Under the pieces are notes generated by a model. It ran no database searches. It was not told the DNA's origin and saw only the letters and a list, made by a program, of their open reading frames with translations. A DNA stretch of 64,000 bases from Diphasiastrum complanatum (Eukaryota; Streptophyta; Lycopodiopsida; Lycopodiales; Lycopodiaceae): contig CM055110.1 of NCBI GenBank assembly GCA_029204225.1, forward strand, positions 40,688,923-40,752,922, in the 5' to 3' direction. The translations under genes and the position numbers were made by a program. Below, piece by piece: positions 48,160 through 60,100 of this stretch (position 1 is the first letter of the stretch; the number at the start of each line of letters is the position of its first letter).

Positions 48160-49509
48160 TGTTGGAGTTTAATCTTCTCCTACTCATCCCTTTGCCCTCC
48201 TTCTACTCTCCAGAATTCCATTTCTCTGAGTTAGTCTACAAAAATACACACAAAGTCGAATCAGGCAGAACCGCAAAGCCATTGCCAGGGCACCGTTAAA
48301 TCAACATTTATGGAAAAGCACGACTTAAACTGCAAACCGCAAACCGCAACAAACCGCAATCCACAAGGAGTTGTTAAAATCTATAGGTTACTATCTACGA
48401 GCACTTGAAGAATCTTCAATGGCAACGGAACGTAAAATCTTGTCGACCACCACAAGTGACCTTCTTATGATCTCCTACGATGGAAGCCATGACCAGAGTC
48501 AACTCTCCTCAACTGTTTGAAAACGTAAGCAACTGACTTTCGGTTATCAACGAAGTCGACCAGCGACAACGATTTGCGGGTTGTTGTGATATCAGCCCAA
48601 CGAAGTTGACCCATCTCATCGTTTAGCTCTGTAAGTTATCACTTACGGTTACCAACGAAGGAAGCAAACAATGACCTGCTAAACGAACGACCAGCAGTTG
48701 TTCAAACGACTGTGGACATACTACGGCCATCACGACCTACATCCTTGCACTACAATGCATACGGAGGATACGTTACTTTGTACTTCACCTCCTTCACGAC
48801 GCTCTAATAATGGATCTATGAATCTTGTTTAAACGACTGTTAATCATCTTGTAAGCTGTAATTACAATAAATTAAAAGACTCTAACAGCTATATACATGT
48901 ATCTGAGCGAAGAGAAGGAGAGAGATATAGAGTAGTGAGTTGAACAATCTGTAGATACACAAAGTGATCAAACGACCAAAAGGTCTTAAGTAGCTAACTC
49001 CTTAGATAGTGATTTATACACAGAGAAAGAGAGAGAGCTAGAATTGTAGCCATTGTTTCAAAATCTATAAGTAGGAATACGTGCTTATTAGCGCTACTAT
49101 ATTGTGTTCTGATTCTCTCATTTACACAAATTTGCTACTGTTCAATTATTACGTTCTTGATGGAATGCAATTGTCGCTCTCACTCTCTTGCACACATAAC
49201 ACGATTATCAAAGACAGAGGATCACATGGCTGTCCAAGACGCCTAATGCTTCGCAATCCTACTATTACGGCAGTCTCAGACTCCTACTCTGATAACCCAA
49301 AAGGACAACAAGCTTTTGATTTCGTTCCCTAGTCAATCCACATTTCTGAAATCGTAGTTACTACTGTGTTCACAATTGTTTTTCTTACTGTTGATAGAGA
49401 CATCGTTTACATCGTAATCGTCTCTCGTGTTCTGCTTCCATCACGGCTCCGCTGCAGTTGCAATCAATCGTAGACCGCGTAGACCACCATTTCACATCAT
49501 ACACCAGCA
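48160..49509 (+). repeat. 5' LTR of element 9 (1350 bp)
   Basis: TGTTGGAGTTTAATC to ...ACACCAGCA. It is followed by GAAG and the primer site TGGTATCAGAGC (49514-49525). It contains repeated AACCGCAA words near 48335-48360. It lacks the CACACGTGTG palindrome found in most other LTRs here. Confidence 0.92.
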
Positions 49510-49604
49510 GAAGTGGTATCAGAGCTTTGATTAGTGGATTACTAGAGTCCAAAATCTTTTTCCAAAAGTTATTCTATGTTGTTTGTGCACACATTTTGAT
49601 CACT

Positions 49605-52260
49605 ATGGAAGGCACCTCAGAGATCTGCTTGATCAATAAATTCAACGGAGATGACTTCCACATGTGGAAGTTCAAAATGAGGATGATCCTGATTGAAAAG
49701 GAGTTATGGGGATATGTAAACAATTCTATAGCTAGACCGGCAAACTCGAACAGGTCCCAACTTGGGATGCCAATGATGGCAAGGCTCTTGCCATTGTATC
49801 TCTAAACCTTAAAGACACTCAAATTGCTCATGTATCCAACTGCACTACTTCCAAAGAAGCATGAGATACACTCACTAGCATCTACGAGACCTCAGATGTC
49901 TCGACTCACCTCTTCTTGAGGAAGAAGGTACTAACACTCAAAATGAGTGAAAGCACCTCAGTCAGTGATGATCTGAACGAGTTCAAACAATTGTTGAACC
50001 AACTAGATGCAATAGGTTCCCCTATCTCAAAAGAAGACTCTACCATGTCTCTTCTTGCCAGTCTTTCATCCTCCTACAATAATTTAGTATTTCTTCTGAG
50101 AATACTCCTGCGTTGTCTCTCTAAAAATTGACAGCAAGCTTGTTGCAAGAAGAAGTCAGGAGGAAAAGCTTTTCCACATCTACGAGTACCAATTTTATGG
50201 CACTCTATTCAACTAAGCAACAATCCAAGAAGAATAAAGGCTTCAAGAATAAGAAGACAAAGACAGAACAGCCAGCAGCATAGTCACTCATCTTCCAAGT
50301 CCAAACTATTTTGCAGATATTGCAAAAGGACCAACCATGACATCAAGGATTGTCACATCCTCAAGTACAATAAAGCAAAGAAGAAGATGCAACAACACCA
50401 AGAAGGCAACTCTGACACAGTCAAAGGATCTCAAGATGAAGAGAAGACGTTGATGGTACAAGATCAATCCAACGGTATCTCGATCCAGGTGCTTCTCAGC
50501 ACATGACGCCATGCAAGGACCTCTTCTCTACACTCACAGCTACAGAATCAAAGTACATTTTTTTTGGTGACTCCAGTTCACATCAAGTTGAAGGCCAAGG
50601 GTCTATTCAACTATAGTTATATGATGGCATCACTAGGTAGCTTAATGGAGTAATTTATGTACCCAAATTAACAAAGAACCTTTTATTTATTAGCAAGATC
50701 ACAGATCAGGGCTATAGAGCTTTGTTCACTGCCAACCGATGTACTATTTTAGATGAGAACTCAAAGAAAATCATCTCTGTTTGTAGAGAAGGAAATTTGT
50801 ACATACTGAGTCCCGATGTTGCACTTTCTGTGAGTTGTTCAGATGCTAATTTATGGCATCAAAGACCTCCATGTCTCAAAATGATCACAACAAACATGAT
50901 CATATAATGTGCACTTCATGTGATCATCAACATTACTTATGCTAATATAATTGCTATCACCATAGCTAATCAGACTATCTATGAAAATTGTCTACTAGGG
51001 AAACAACCTAGGACGAGATTTCCTAGAGGACAAGCCAAAAAGGTGAAGTCCATCTTGTCACTGATACACAGTGACTTATGTGGTCCTATGAGCGTACCTT
51101 CATTAGGTCAAGCTCTATATTTTATCACATTCATTGATGATCACTCCCGATTTTTCAAAGTTATGTTCATAAAGAACAAGTCAGAAGCATTTCGTTTCTT
51201 CAAAGACTTTAAACAATACGCTGAGAATCAAACTGGTCAGAAAATCAAGCCCCTACAGTCTGATTCAGGGGGAGAGTTCTTGTCAAACGAGATGAAGGAC
51301 TACCTATTTTCATGTGGCGTGTAGCACCAGTTTACTACAAGCTGCACGATCCATGATAGTAAATAAGCATTTGCCTCAAACCTTTTGGGCAGAAGCTATC
51401 TCTACGGCTTGCTATCTACAAAATTACTCTAGCACTAAAGTAGTTGATTCCAAGACACCGTTTGAAGCCTACTACGGTTACAAACTAAGTTTGAAACACC
51501 TGCATGTTTTCAGATGTCTCTACTATGCACAAGTGCCATCTGATCTAAGGAAGAAGCTACACTCAGTAATGTGCAAGTACCTTTATTAGTCTATCATAGG
51601 TTCTCTCATGTACTCTATGATTTGCACATGACCTGATTTAGCATATGCTATAAGCACACTATTGCAATTCATGTCCAATCCAGGCCTACAACACTGGAAA
51701 GCTCTACAACGAGTTCTGAAGTACATTCAAGCTTCAAAGTACTATGCCTTGAGTTATAACGGAAATATAAAAGCTGCACTCTCTTTGATTACTTATTCAG
51801 AGTCAGATTGGGAAAGAGACGTGGATACCAGAAAATCCACATCAAGCTACATTTGTTTTCTCATAGAAGGACCCATCTCATGGAATAGTAGAAAGCACAA
51901 ATGCATTTCTCTGTCCTCCACATAATCTGAATATGTCATAGCTACGTCAACAGTGAAAGAGATTTTATGGCTTAGAAGACTACTACAGGATTTGAGATTT
52001 CCACAGTTTGGTCCAACTATACTCCAGTGCGACAATCAGAGTTGTATAGCTTTGTCGTTAAACTGACGAACTCACACAAGGACCAAACATATAGAGGTTC
52101 AACTTCATTCTCTCAGAGAGAAGGTTTAGAACAAAAACATTGCACTAAGTTACTGTCACACAAACACTATGTTGGCCGACATTCTAACAAAACCATCAAG
52201 GGATAAACATTCTACTCTAGTAGAATTGTTAAATTTCAACTTGAGTCCAGATTCATAGCA
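49605..52260 (+). pseudogene. Copia Gag, integrase and RNase H remnants, RT deleted (element 9)
   Basis: Gag starts at 49605 (MEGTSEICLINKFNGDDFHMWKF..) and frameshifts near 49745, continuing as LRKKVLTLKMSES to 50131. A zinc knuckle-like CRYCKRTNHDIKDC lies near 50315. The protease region is mutated, and pre-integrase and integrase follow (HSDLCGP, FIDDHSRFFKV, SDSGGEFLSNEM), with breaks at 50907-50920 and 51314. After the integrase C-terminal PFEAYYGYK..HVFRC (to 51585) the sequence jumps at about 51590 to the end of RT (IIGSLMYSMI.T.PDLAYA), so the RT palm with YVDD is missing. RNase H follows (RKSTSSYICF, CDNQS, TRTKHIEVQ) to 52200. Confidence 0.88.
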
Positions 52261-52277
52261 GCAAGCTTAAGGAAAAG

Positions 52278-53652
52278 TGTTGGAGTTTAATCTTCTCCTA
52301 CTCATCCCTTCGCCCTCCTTCTACTCTCAAGAATTCCATCTATCTGAATCAGTCTGCAAAAATACACGCAAAGTTGAATCAGGCAGAACCGCAAAGCCAT
52401 TGCTAGATTACGGTCTGACCGAAGAGCACCATTAAATCAATGTTTACGGAGAAGCATGACTCAAACCGCAAACTGCAAGAAATCGCAAACCGCAACAAAC
52501 CACAAACCACAAGGAGTCGTTAAAATCCGTAGGTTACGATCTACGAGCACTTGCAAAATCTACAATGGCAACGGAACGTAAATTCCTGTCGACCACCGCA
52601 AGTGACCTTCTTACTATCTCCTACGATGGAAGCCATGAACAGAGTCAACTCTCCTCAACTTTCTGAAAACATAAGCAACCGACTTATAATTATCAACGGA
52701 GTCGACCAATGACAACGATTTGCGAGTTCCTATGATATCAGCCCAACAAAGTTGACCCATTTCATCATTTAGCTCCGTAAGTTATCACTTACGGTTACCA
52801 ATGAAGGAAGCAAATGATCACCTGCTGAATGAACGACTAGCAGTTGTTCAAACGACTACGGACAGACTACGACCATCACAGCCTACATCCTTGTACTACG
52901 ATGCATACGGAGGATACATTACTCTGTACTTCACCTCCTTCACGACACTCCAATAACGGATCTACGGATCTTGTTTAAATGGTTGTTAATCATCTTGTAT
53001 ACTATAATTACAATAAATCAAAAGACTCTGACAGCTATATATATGTATCTGAGCGAAGAGGAGCAATATAGAGAGTAGTGAGTTGAACAATCTGTAGATA
53101 CACAGAGTGATCAAACGACCAAAAGGTCTTAAGTAACTAGCTCCTTAGAGTTAGTGATTTATACACATAGAAAGATAAAGAGCTAAAACTGTAGCGATTG
53201 TTTCAGAATTTGTAAGTAGGAATATGCGCTTATCAACGCTACTGTATTGTGTTCCGATTCTCTCATTTACACAAATTTGCTACTGGTCAATTATTATGTT
53301 CTTGATTGAATGCAATTGTTTCTCTCACTCTCTTACACACAAATATGGTTATCAGAGACAGAGGATCACAAGGCTGTCCAGGATGCGTAATGCTTTGCAA
53401 TCCTACTATTACGGTAGTCTCCGACTCTACTCTGATAACCCAAAAGGACAACAAGCTTTTGATTCTGTTTCATAGTCAATCCACGTTCTTGAAATCACAG
53501 TTATTACTGTGTTCACAATTGTTTTTCTTACTGTTGGTAGAGACATCGTTTATATCGTAATCGTCTCTCGTGTTATGCTTCTGTCACGGCTCTGCTGCAG
53601 TCGCAATCAATCGTAGACCACGCAGACCACCATTTCACATCATACACCAACA
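52278..53652 (+). repeat. 3' LTR of element 9 (1375 bp) with PPT
   Basis: PPT-like AGGAAAAG (52270-52277), then TGTTGGAG to ...ACACCAACA. It is diverged from the 5' LTR by about 9-10% in the part compared by eye and carries an extra ~20 bases near 52410 (GGTCTGACCGAAGAG region). Confidence 0.92.
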
Positions 53653-54889
53653 ATCTCCACCAGCTACCATCTAGCCGTCGTATGACATAGACATGAATGG
53701 TCACAACATAAAGGATGCCCGTGGTAAGAGGGTCATCACGTGCATGAGGGAGCTTATGTATATATATTTTTCCCGAGACATATTTTATGACTGGAGCGAT
53801 GTTAGTGATGATTGCAAGAATTATGTCATTGATCAGCTGTGTAGTGACTTCCCAGTACCATCCGAGGAAATGGAGTTTGCACGGAAATGGATGAGGAGCC
53901 GCGTGGGATCTGCAATGAGCCTCCACAAATCGAAGATCTCTGATGCAGTGAGATCTGGTAGTGGTAGGCCCTCATACGTGGAGAAAGTCAACTGGAAGTA
54001 TGCGAAGAAAATCGAGATAATCTAGATCGCTTCAAGTAGTAGCGAGAGGCAGCTAGAGTTTGACTACTAACCACGGGCCCGACTTCTCACTTGGGCAATG
54101 GTGGTGAGGGATATTTTTGAGCCCACTTTATAAGTCTACCCTAAACCATTAAGTGGAATTTGCATTAGAGAAGTTCTAAATCCAAAAAAGACCCTTTGTA
54201 AAGATTCTTTTTATATTTTTTCACAATTTTTTCTTACACATGGACCAATCAAAACACTCAAATTTGAAATCTACGTAACGTAACTTTTTGAGTCCACACT
54301 AAAAATGACATAACTTTTTAGTGGTAAGTCCGAATTTAGCAAAGTTTAGTGCATTGGAAAGCGCTCAACAAGAGCTTTCCAATGATATGTTAGATGACAT
54401 ATTTTGAGCTATGATTAAAAAGTTATGGCAAGTCAAAAGTATTAGTGTTATAATATTTTAATAATATAAACTACATCTTGCAGAATTCTTAAAGGGTCTT
54501 TTTGGAGCTCAAAACTCCTCTAATGACTATTGATTTTCTTTTTGGGAGTTTTTGTTTGACACCTTAGAATAAAATGCTCTTTTTATATTATCAAAATCTG
54601 CAATGTTTGTGCAATGATCTGCTATGGGGTCTCCTTCGCATGACTAGTATATGTATGCATATGGCAACAGTACATAGGCAATACTCGAGTTATTGGAGAG
54701 GCAGGGCATGCAGATAAACTCGGATGCTGCTCCTCAGGTACGACATCAAATACATTTTATGTTCTTTAAAGTCGCTATTCTCTCCCACTCCCAATACATT
54801 TATTAGAAGACTAATTCATGTTTGATGCATGTGAACAACAAGCCCCATCTGACGAACATGATGTGGATGGATCAGATAGATCTAGCTAG
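53653..54889 (+). pseudogene. Transposase-like relic, 3' part (Ptta/En/Spm type)
   Basis: It continues the locus cut by element 9. After a stop (TAG near 53673, possibly a mutated Gln codon) a clean frame runs 53693-54025: GKRVITCMRELMYIYFSRDIF, DWSDVSDDCKNYVIDQLCSDF, EFARKWMRSRVGSAMSLHKSKI, a pattern typical of the plant transposase_24 domain (…F.….W..i…k…i…f…). Further down, 54675-54737 reads AILELLERQGMQINSDAAPQ before a GTACGA donor-like site. 54836-54889 reads QQAPSDEHDVDGSDRSS and a stop, an acidic tail similar in style to the end of the 17-kb copy. No AG acceptor sits directly before that tail, so the exon edge is uncertain. It is not functional. Confidence 0.45.
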
Positions 54890-55342
54890 TGTTTTAGCTC
54901 TATAGCTAGCCTTTCCATGTTTACAGACACTTATGTACATGTTTTTAGATCTATCATTTTGATTCGTACATTTGTCAAGGTCATAGTGATGTAACTAGTT
55001 TATATGTATTCTTGAACCCTGACTAGTTATGTAATTGAATTGTATTTGGCCCTAAGCCATGTAGGAATATTTAATTTGTTTGTTTTAAAGTGTAATTACT
55101 CACATGTATTGACTCACACAACATGTAATTTTAGTATTTGCGATTATTATGGTGTAATGTAATTTATTTATCTATGGTTGAATGTAAGGAATGACTTATT
55201 TATCTATGGTTGAATGTAAGGAATGACCCTAAACTCTAAACTCATTTATTTGAATTTATTTCTTGCACTCATTAATTCTATAGGGTTGTATTTTCTAAAA
55301 CTATCTTGTGTTGGTTGCAGCAATTATCCCATACGTATTCTT
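54890..55342. other. No gene seen; target site of element 8
   Basis: AT-rich DNA with a 29-bp tandem-like duplication near 55163-55220 (TTATTTATCTATGGTTGAATG occurs twice). It ends in TTCTT, the target duplication of element 8. Confidence 0.5.
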
Positions 55343-55989
55343 TGTGAAAATTGTCAACATTTCCTTGTCTAGTTTTAGGCCAAAATTGCTAAAAATGGCA
55401 CATAGTTTAGGATCTGACTTTTCACACGTGTGAAACAGGTCTAGATATTTTTAGTAAGTGTATTTTTTCAGTATGAAGAAGTGTCAAACTTCAAGACCTT
55501 CGAAATGAGTCCATTTTCATGTATTTTGGACATATATGCCAATTTTACCTATATAGGGCATATTTTAGGTAAGGAGGGTCTAGAGAGAGGAGAGAGAGTC
55601 ATCTCTCTCAGCTATATATAGCAGGTAGGCCGTGGAGAAACAGGTTGGAGCAGATCCATTGTATTCATTTGCTTAATGAGAGATTTTTCTATTGGGTTCT
55701 CCTTCCATTGTTGGCATTGTGTAGTGATTGAGTTCAAGCTTTGTGTGTATGATCTTAGGTGCTTTCCAAAAGTGGTAGGCTGATGTATTATGGACTGTAT
55801 AATGCTATTTTGGGCCGCACTTGATGTTTATGGAAGTTTCCATTTGTGATAAATGCTTTTTGATCAAGTTCTTTGCATTCTAGGTAGCATAGAATGTGTT
55901 GCCAATTCCTAGCTTATGTAGTTTGGAGTGCAAGCATTCAAGCCAATGATCTTGGAGTTTAGATCCACTTAGGATATGTATTTTTCACA
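55343..55989 (+). repeat. 5' LTR of element 8 (LTR-D, 647 bp)
   Basis: TGTGAAAATTGTC to ...TTTTTCACA. TATA box GCTATATATAGC around 55611-55622. Palindrome TTCACACGTGTGAA centred in 55431-55444. A GAGAGAGG stretch lies upstream of the TATA box. Differences from the 3' LTR are two substitutions. Confidence 0.95.
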
Positions 55990-56001
55990 TGGTATCAGAG
56001 C
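55990..56001 (+). other. Primer-binding site, tRNA-iMet (element 8)
   Basis: TGGTATCAGAGC follows the LTR with no gap and shows that element 8 uses the same priming as the copia elements around it. Confidence 0.95.
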
Positions 56002-57161
56002 TGGTTGGCTTCTATTTACAGTAAGTATTCCATTTTTGGTGATATTTGGATGTTTGATCAAGTTCTAGCATGATTTTGCATTGCTTTGTTGATCAAATCT
56101 TACTAACCTTTGTTTTGTGAGTTGAACTTGTGGATCAAAAGCATATTTCAGGTCTATTGAAGATCAGAGGCTGAAAAGAAACTATTTTGGATCAGATCAT
56201 AACACCTAATCATTTGTGATTGTGAGGCTTGTGCATATTCAATACTAACAATGTTCTTTTCAATCCTATTGTTGACAATCTCCATTCTTGGATGAACACT
56301 CTCCTTAAGTGGATGAAACTTCTCCTTAAGTGGATGACAAATGCTCTTTTGAGTGAGTTGTAATTCTCCTAAAGGCTGAGCAAAGCTCCCATTTGGATGA
56401 AAGATCCCCTTTTTTGGGTGAACATATTGTAAGCTCCATTGTGAAGAGCATATTGTAAAGATTGTCATCAATTTTGGCATAAATTTTGGTGTACTTTGTT
56501 GAGCATGTAAGTAACTCTCCTTATGTAATTTGATTGGAGCATTTGCTGGAAGGTGTTAACCATTATGCAAGTGTGTTTTCAGGTTCTTAACAGGTTGAGG
56601 AACATTCTCATGTGAAGTGATCTTAGATCTACATCTAAACACCAAGATTTGACAAGATAGTGAAGCTAGTCTTGTGATTCACTAAGTGTGCTCATTCATT
56701 CACCTCTAAATCTTGTATTTATCACTTGCTGGAGTTTATAAACTTTTAGAAGTGTGGTTTACATGTGGTTTTACAGGTTGAATCAATATCTTAGTGTGTT
56801 GATCATATGTTGATCAAGTTTGTTCATTACTAGGTAATCTTGGCATCCTAGTTTTGGGTATTTTCTAAGAATGCAAGTAACTCTTCACACCATAACTTGA
56901 TTTGGTCACTTGCTGGAAAGTTTGAGAGCTTAAGCAAGAGTGTGTTCAGGTTGGTTTGATTTTGTAATCCATTCTTAGTGTGTGCAAAGTGTTGCATGTG
57001 TTTCAATCTTCCTTTCTATGCTTGGAAACCATCTAGGTTCAAGATAGAAGTGTTTTAGGGTCCTAAATCTTCATAGATCTCTTTATCTATCATTTGTTGA
57101 GAGAAAAGTGAGTGCTAAGTGCTTTAGGACAAAACCTAAAAGTTGAAGAAACATTAGAATC
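56002..57161 (+). other. Leader of element 8 with three related sub-repeats
   Basis: A long (1160-base) leader without a credible ORF. Three related blocks (about 56500-56600, 56712-56780, 56871-56955) share TTGCTGGA, a GTGTG/GTGG phrase and an AG-GTT end (TTTTCAGGTT, TTTACAGGTT, GTTCAGGTT). The first begins with ATGTAAGTAAC, a perfect 5' splice-site-like word, 77 bases before TTTTCAG. Bases 56302-56345 hold a direct repeat of TCTCCTTAAGTGGATGA. Confidence 0.6.
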
Positions 57162-60100
57162 ATGGCTTCCAATGGTGGGATCATGCTAGAGTCTAGTGAA
57201 AGGTTGAGTTCATCAAACTACTCTACTTGGAAAGTGAGGATGGAGTCCTTACTTGAGTTGAATGAACTCATGGACATAGTTGCAGAAATTGAAGAGAGAC
57301 CTCTCACACTTCAAGAGCAACAAAGGTTTGATAAGAAGGCCAAAAGGGCTCTTCATATCATTAAAATGAATGTTACAAATGAACTTCTCAAGGAAGTTGG
57401 AAAGTGTCAAAGTGCAAGTGAGGCATGGAATGCCTTAAAGAAGCTCTTTGAATCAAAGTCCACATCTAGGGTATTGACCCTAAGGAGACAAATATTTTCT
57501 AGTAGGCAAAGAGAGGGTGAAAGTGCTCATGCATTTATCTTGAGAGTTAAGTCCCTAAGTGATGATTTAGCATGCATTGATGAGAACATAAAAGATGGTG
57601 AAATAGTCCAAGTTATGTTGAATGGTTTGCTAAATGAACATGCTAACCTTGTGCAAAGTTTTGCCATTCAAAGAGTCTTGCCAAGTGTGGTTGACTTGCA
57701 AGAAATCTTATTGGCTGAAGAACATAGGTTGCAATCAAAGCTTGATGGTGCATCCTTGCAAGGTGGAGGTGAAGAGGCTTTCTTCACAAAAGGCAAATTC
57801 AAGGGCAAAGGTAAAGGCAAAGGGAAATGGTCCAAAGGTGGTAACTTTGATCATGATGATCACTCTTCCTCTTCCTCTTCTACTAAGAACAATAAGTCAA
57901 AGTTCAAGTGCTTTTATTGTGGGATAAAAGGACATTTTGCAAATGAATGCCATAAGAAACAAAATGCTAGATCTAGGTTGAGATCTAATGTACTTCTTGG
58001 AGATGATAATTGTTGTGCTAACTTGGCAAGCTTTGGTGAATCTATGGTCAATTTTTTGGATCCATTGGATCTTGAAGATGCACTAGTGTTACCTACTAGT
58101 CATATGGAGTCATGTGGAGCTAAATTAGCATCATGTTTGTACTCTTCTACTCATGGACTTCCAAGGCTTGGTGGTTCTTCAATGGTGCTAGATGGCAAGT
58201 GCAAAAATGGAAAAGGTAAGGAAGGAGCTAACTTCATCAATGGAGTTGATGAAGATTCTTCTTTGGAAGTGATTGTTGCTAATGACTTGTTTGTTCATAT
58301 GGAAAAAGATGGAGATGCTAAGTGTCATTCTTTGCAAGAAGATGGTTGTTCTTCTAATTCTTTTCATATTGATGTATGTAATCATGTGGGAAAAGATGAT
58401 GGTGCTTTGAGCATGCTTGAAGGAAATGGTTCTTTTACATCTTTTTGTGATAAAGTCATTTGTGCAACAAGTGGTGTCACATTTCTTCATAAAAAGAGTA
58501 GATCAAAGGTTTCTATCATGAGACTTGGTGAGGGAGATCACAAGTCAAAAGGAAGAGAAGTATGTGAAGTGTTCAAAGTAGGATGTACTTTGAATGATGT
58601 TTTTATGAACGATAGTGAGGAAGAATCATTATCATATGACTCATTACCTAAATCATTGAGTAGAAGTTCATGTTTGAAAAGAGAGAGTACTTCAATCACT
58701 CTTATGTTGAAGGTACTAAGGATTCTTTTCTTGGCTTCTAATATTCAAGAGTCTTCTACTTCTTATGGTGCAACTATCAAGAGGGAGGTTTCTAACTTTT
58801 GTGGTGCTAGCATTAAGAGGGAGTCTTGTGAAGGAAAGGGCAATGGAAGAGTGGTTCTTGGGAAGACCCAAAGCATGGATCTAACATCTCTTCATCAACT
58901 CAAAGCATTCTATGATTGTGGTGGATTGTTCATTCATGGTCAAGATGGCAAAAGGTTGGTTGAAGAAGACTACATGGAGCAACTCAAGTGGCAACTTCTT
59001 CAAGGCAAGGGAGATATCATTGGTGAGCTTATTGAGGTTTGTTATGAACTCAAGAGGGCTGTTTTGATTAGGTTTGATACTCATCTTCACCTACTCTACT
59101 TCATGTTAAATGGAAATGTTGGAATCTATCTTTTGGTTTATGATGGTGGCATTGTTTTCACTAACTATAGTGAAGGGTCAAATTTGAGCATTGATGAGAT
59201 CTTGTGGGATCTTAATCATGTGTTTGAGAGGGAGTATCTTCAGAGTTTCAGATCTGAAGATGTTCACATATGCAAGATCTTTGATGTCTTATTGGAAGAT
59301 CAAGAGGTTGATCTTGGATTGCTTCATCAACACCAAGAGACAAGTGGCAATTCGAAGCTAGTGAAAAGCATCAAAGAAGAGACAAATGGTCAAGGCATTT
59401 TGGATCTGTTTTTACAGGTTCTTGAAGGTTCAAGTAAGGTCTTTGGAGCTTCAAGGAAGTGTCTTCTTACTCTACCTCACTTGCCTAATCTCATGTATGA
59501 ACATTGTTATGTCAATGTGTTGAAATTGTCAAATTTCAATAAAACTAGTTCCATAGTTTTGCATCCTTTGGATCTTGGAGATGGAATAGTTATCATTGCT
59601 GGTTTGTATGATCAAGTACATGAATTCATTCAGATCTTGAAAGGTATTGAAGTGGTCAATATGTTTTCTTTTGAACAAAGTTCAAGATCTAGTATTCTAG
59701 TGTTGGCAAATTGGCAACTTGTTGACATTGTAGGATCAAGCGTTGTGTGCAAATCTTGTGGAGGTACTTCAAGTATTTCAAGTTCAGGTTTTGGTCATTC
59801 AAATGGAGTAGGGAACACATCTTTTTGGCATTCATTCACTCAAAGGCTTTCATGGATTGAAGATCTACAAAGGCAAGGTGGTGATGGAAGTTCATTCATG
59901 GAGATACATGTTGCATTCACTATATGTATAGTGAAATGTGGAGGAGGCATGCAAACACTTGTTGATCACTTTCATTTACAACTTGTTTGCTGCTATTTTA
60001 CAGAGAAACCAGAGATGGATACATGGAGGAATTCATTAATTGAGATTCTATGTTCTTTTACATGTACCATTTTTATGATTCTATGTAAAATTGATGTAAG

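Larger units (their letters stand above)
48160..53652 (+). mobile_element. Complete but RT-less copia element 9
   Basis: Both LTRs, primer site, PPT and a perfect 5-bp target duplication (ATCTC at 48155-48159 and 53653-53657) are present, so this 5.5-kb unit inserted as a whole. The LTRs differ at roughly one base in ten over the first ~450 bp plus indels, so it is much older than elements 2 and 8. The coding part is broken by many stops, and the segment from the integrase C-terminus to most of RT is deleted. It may already have been non-autonomous at insertion. Confidence 0.93.
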
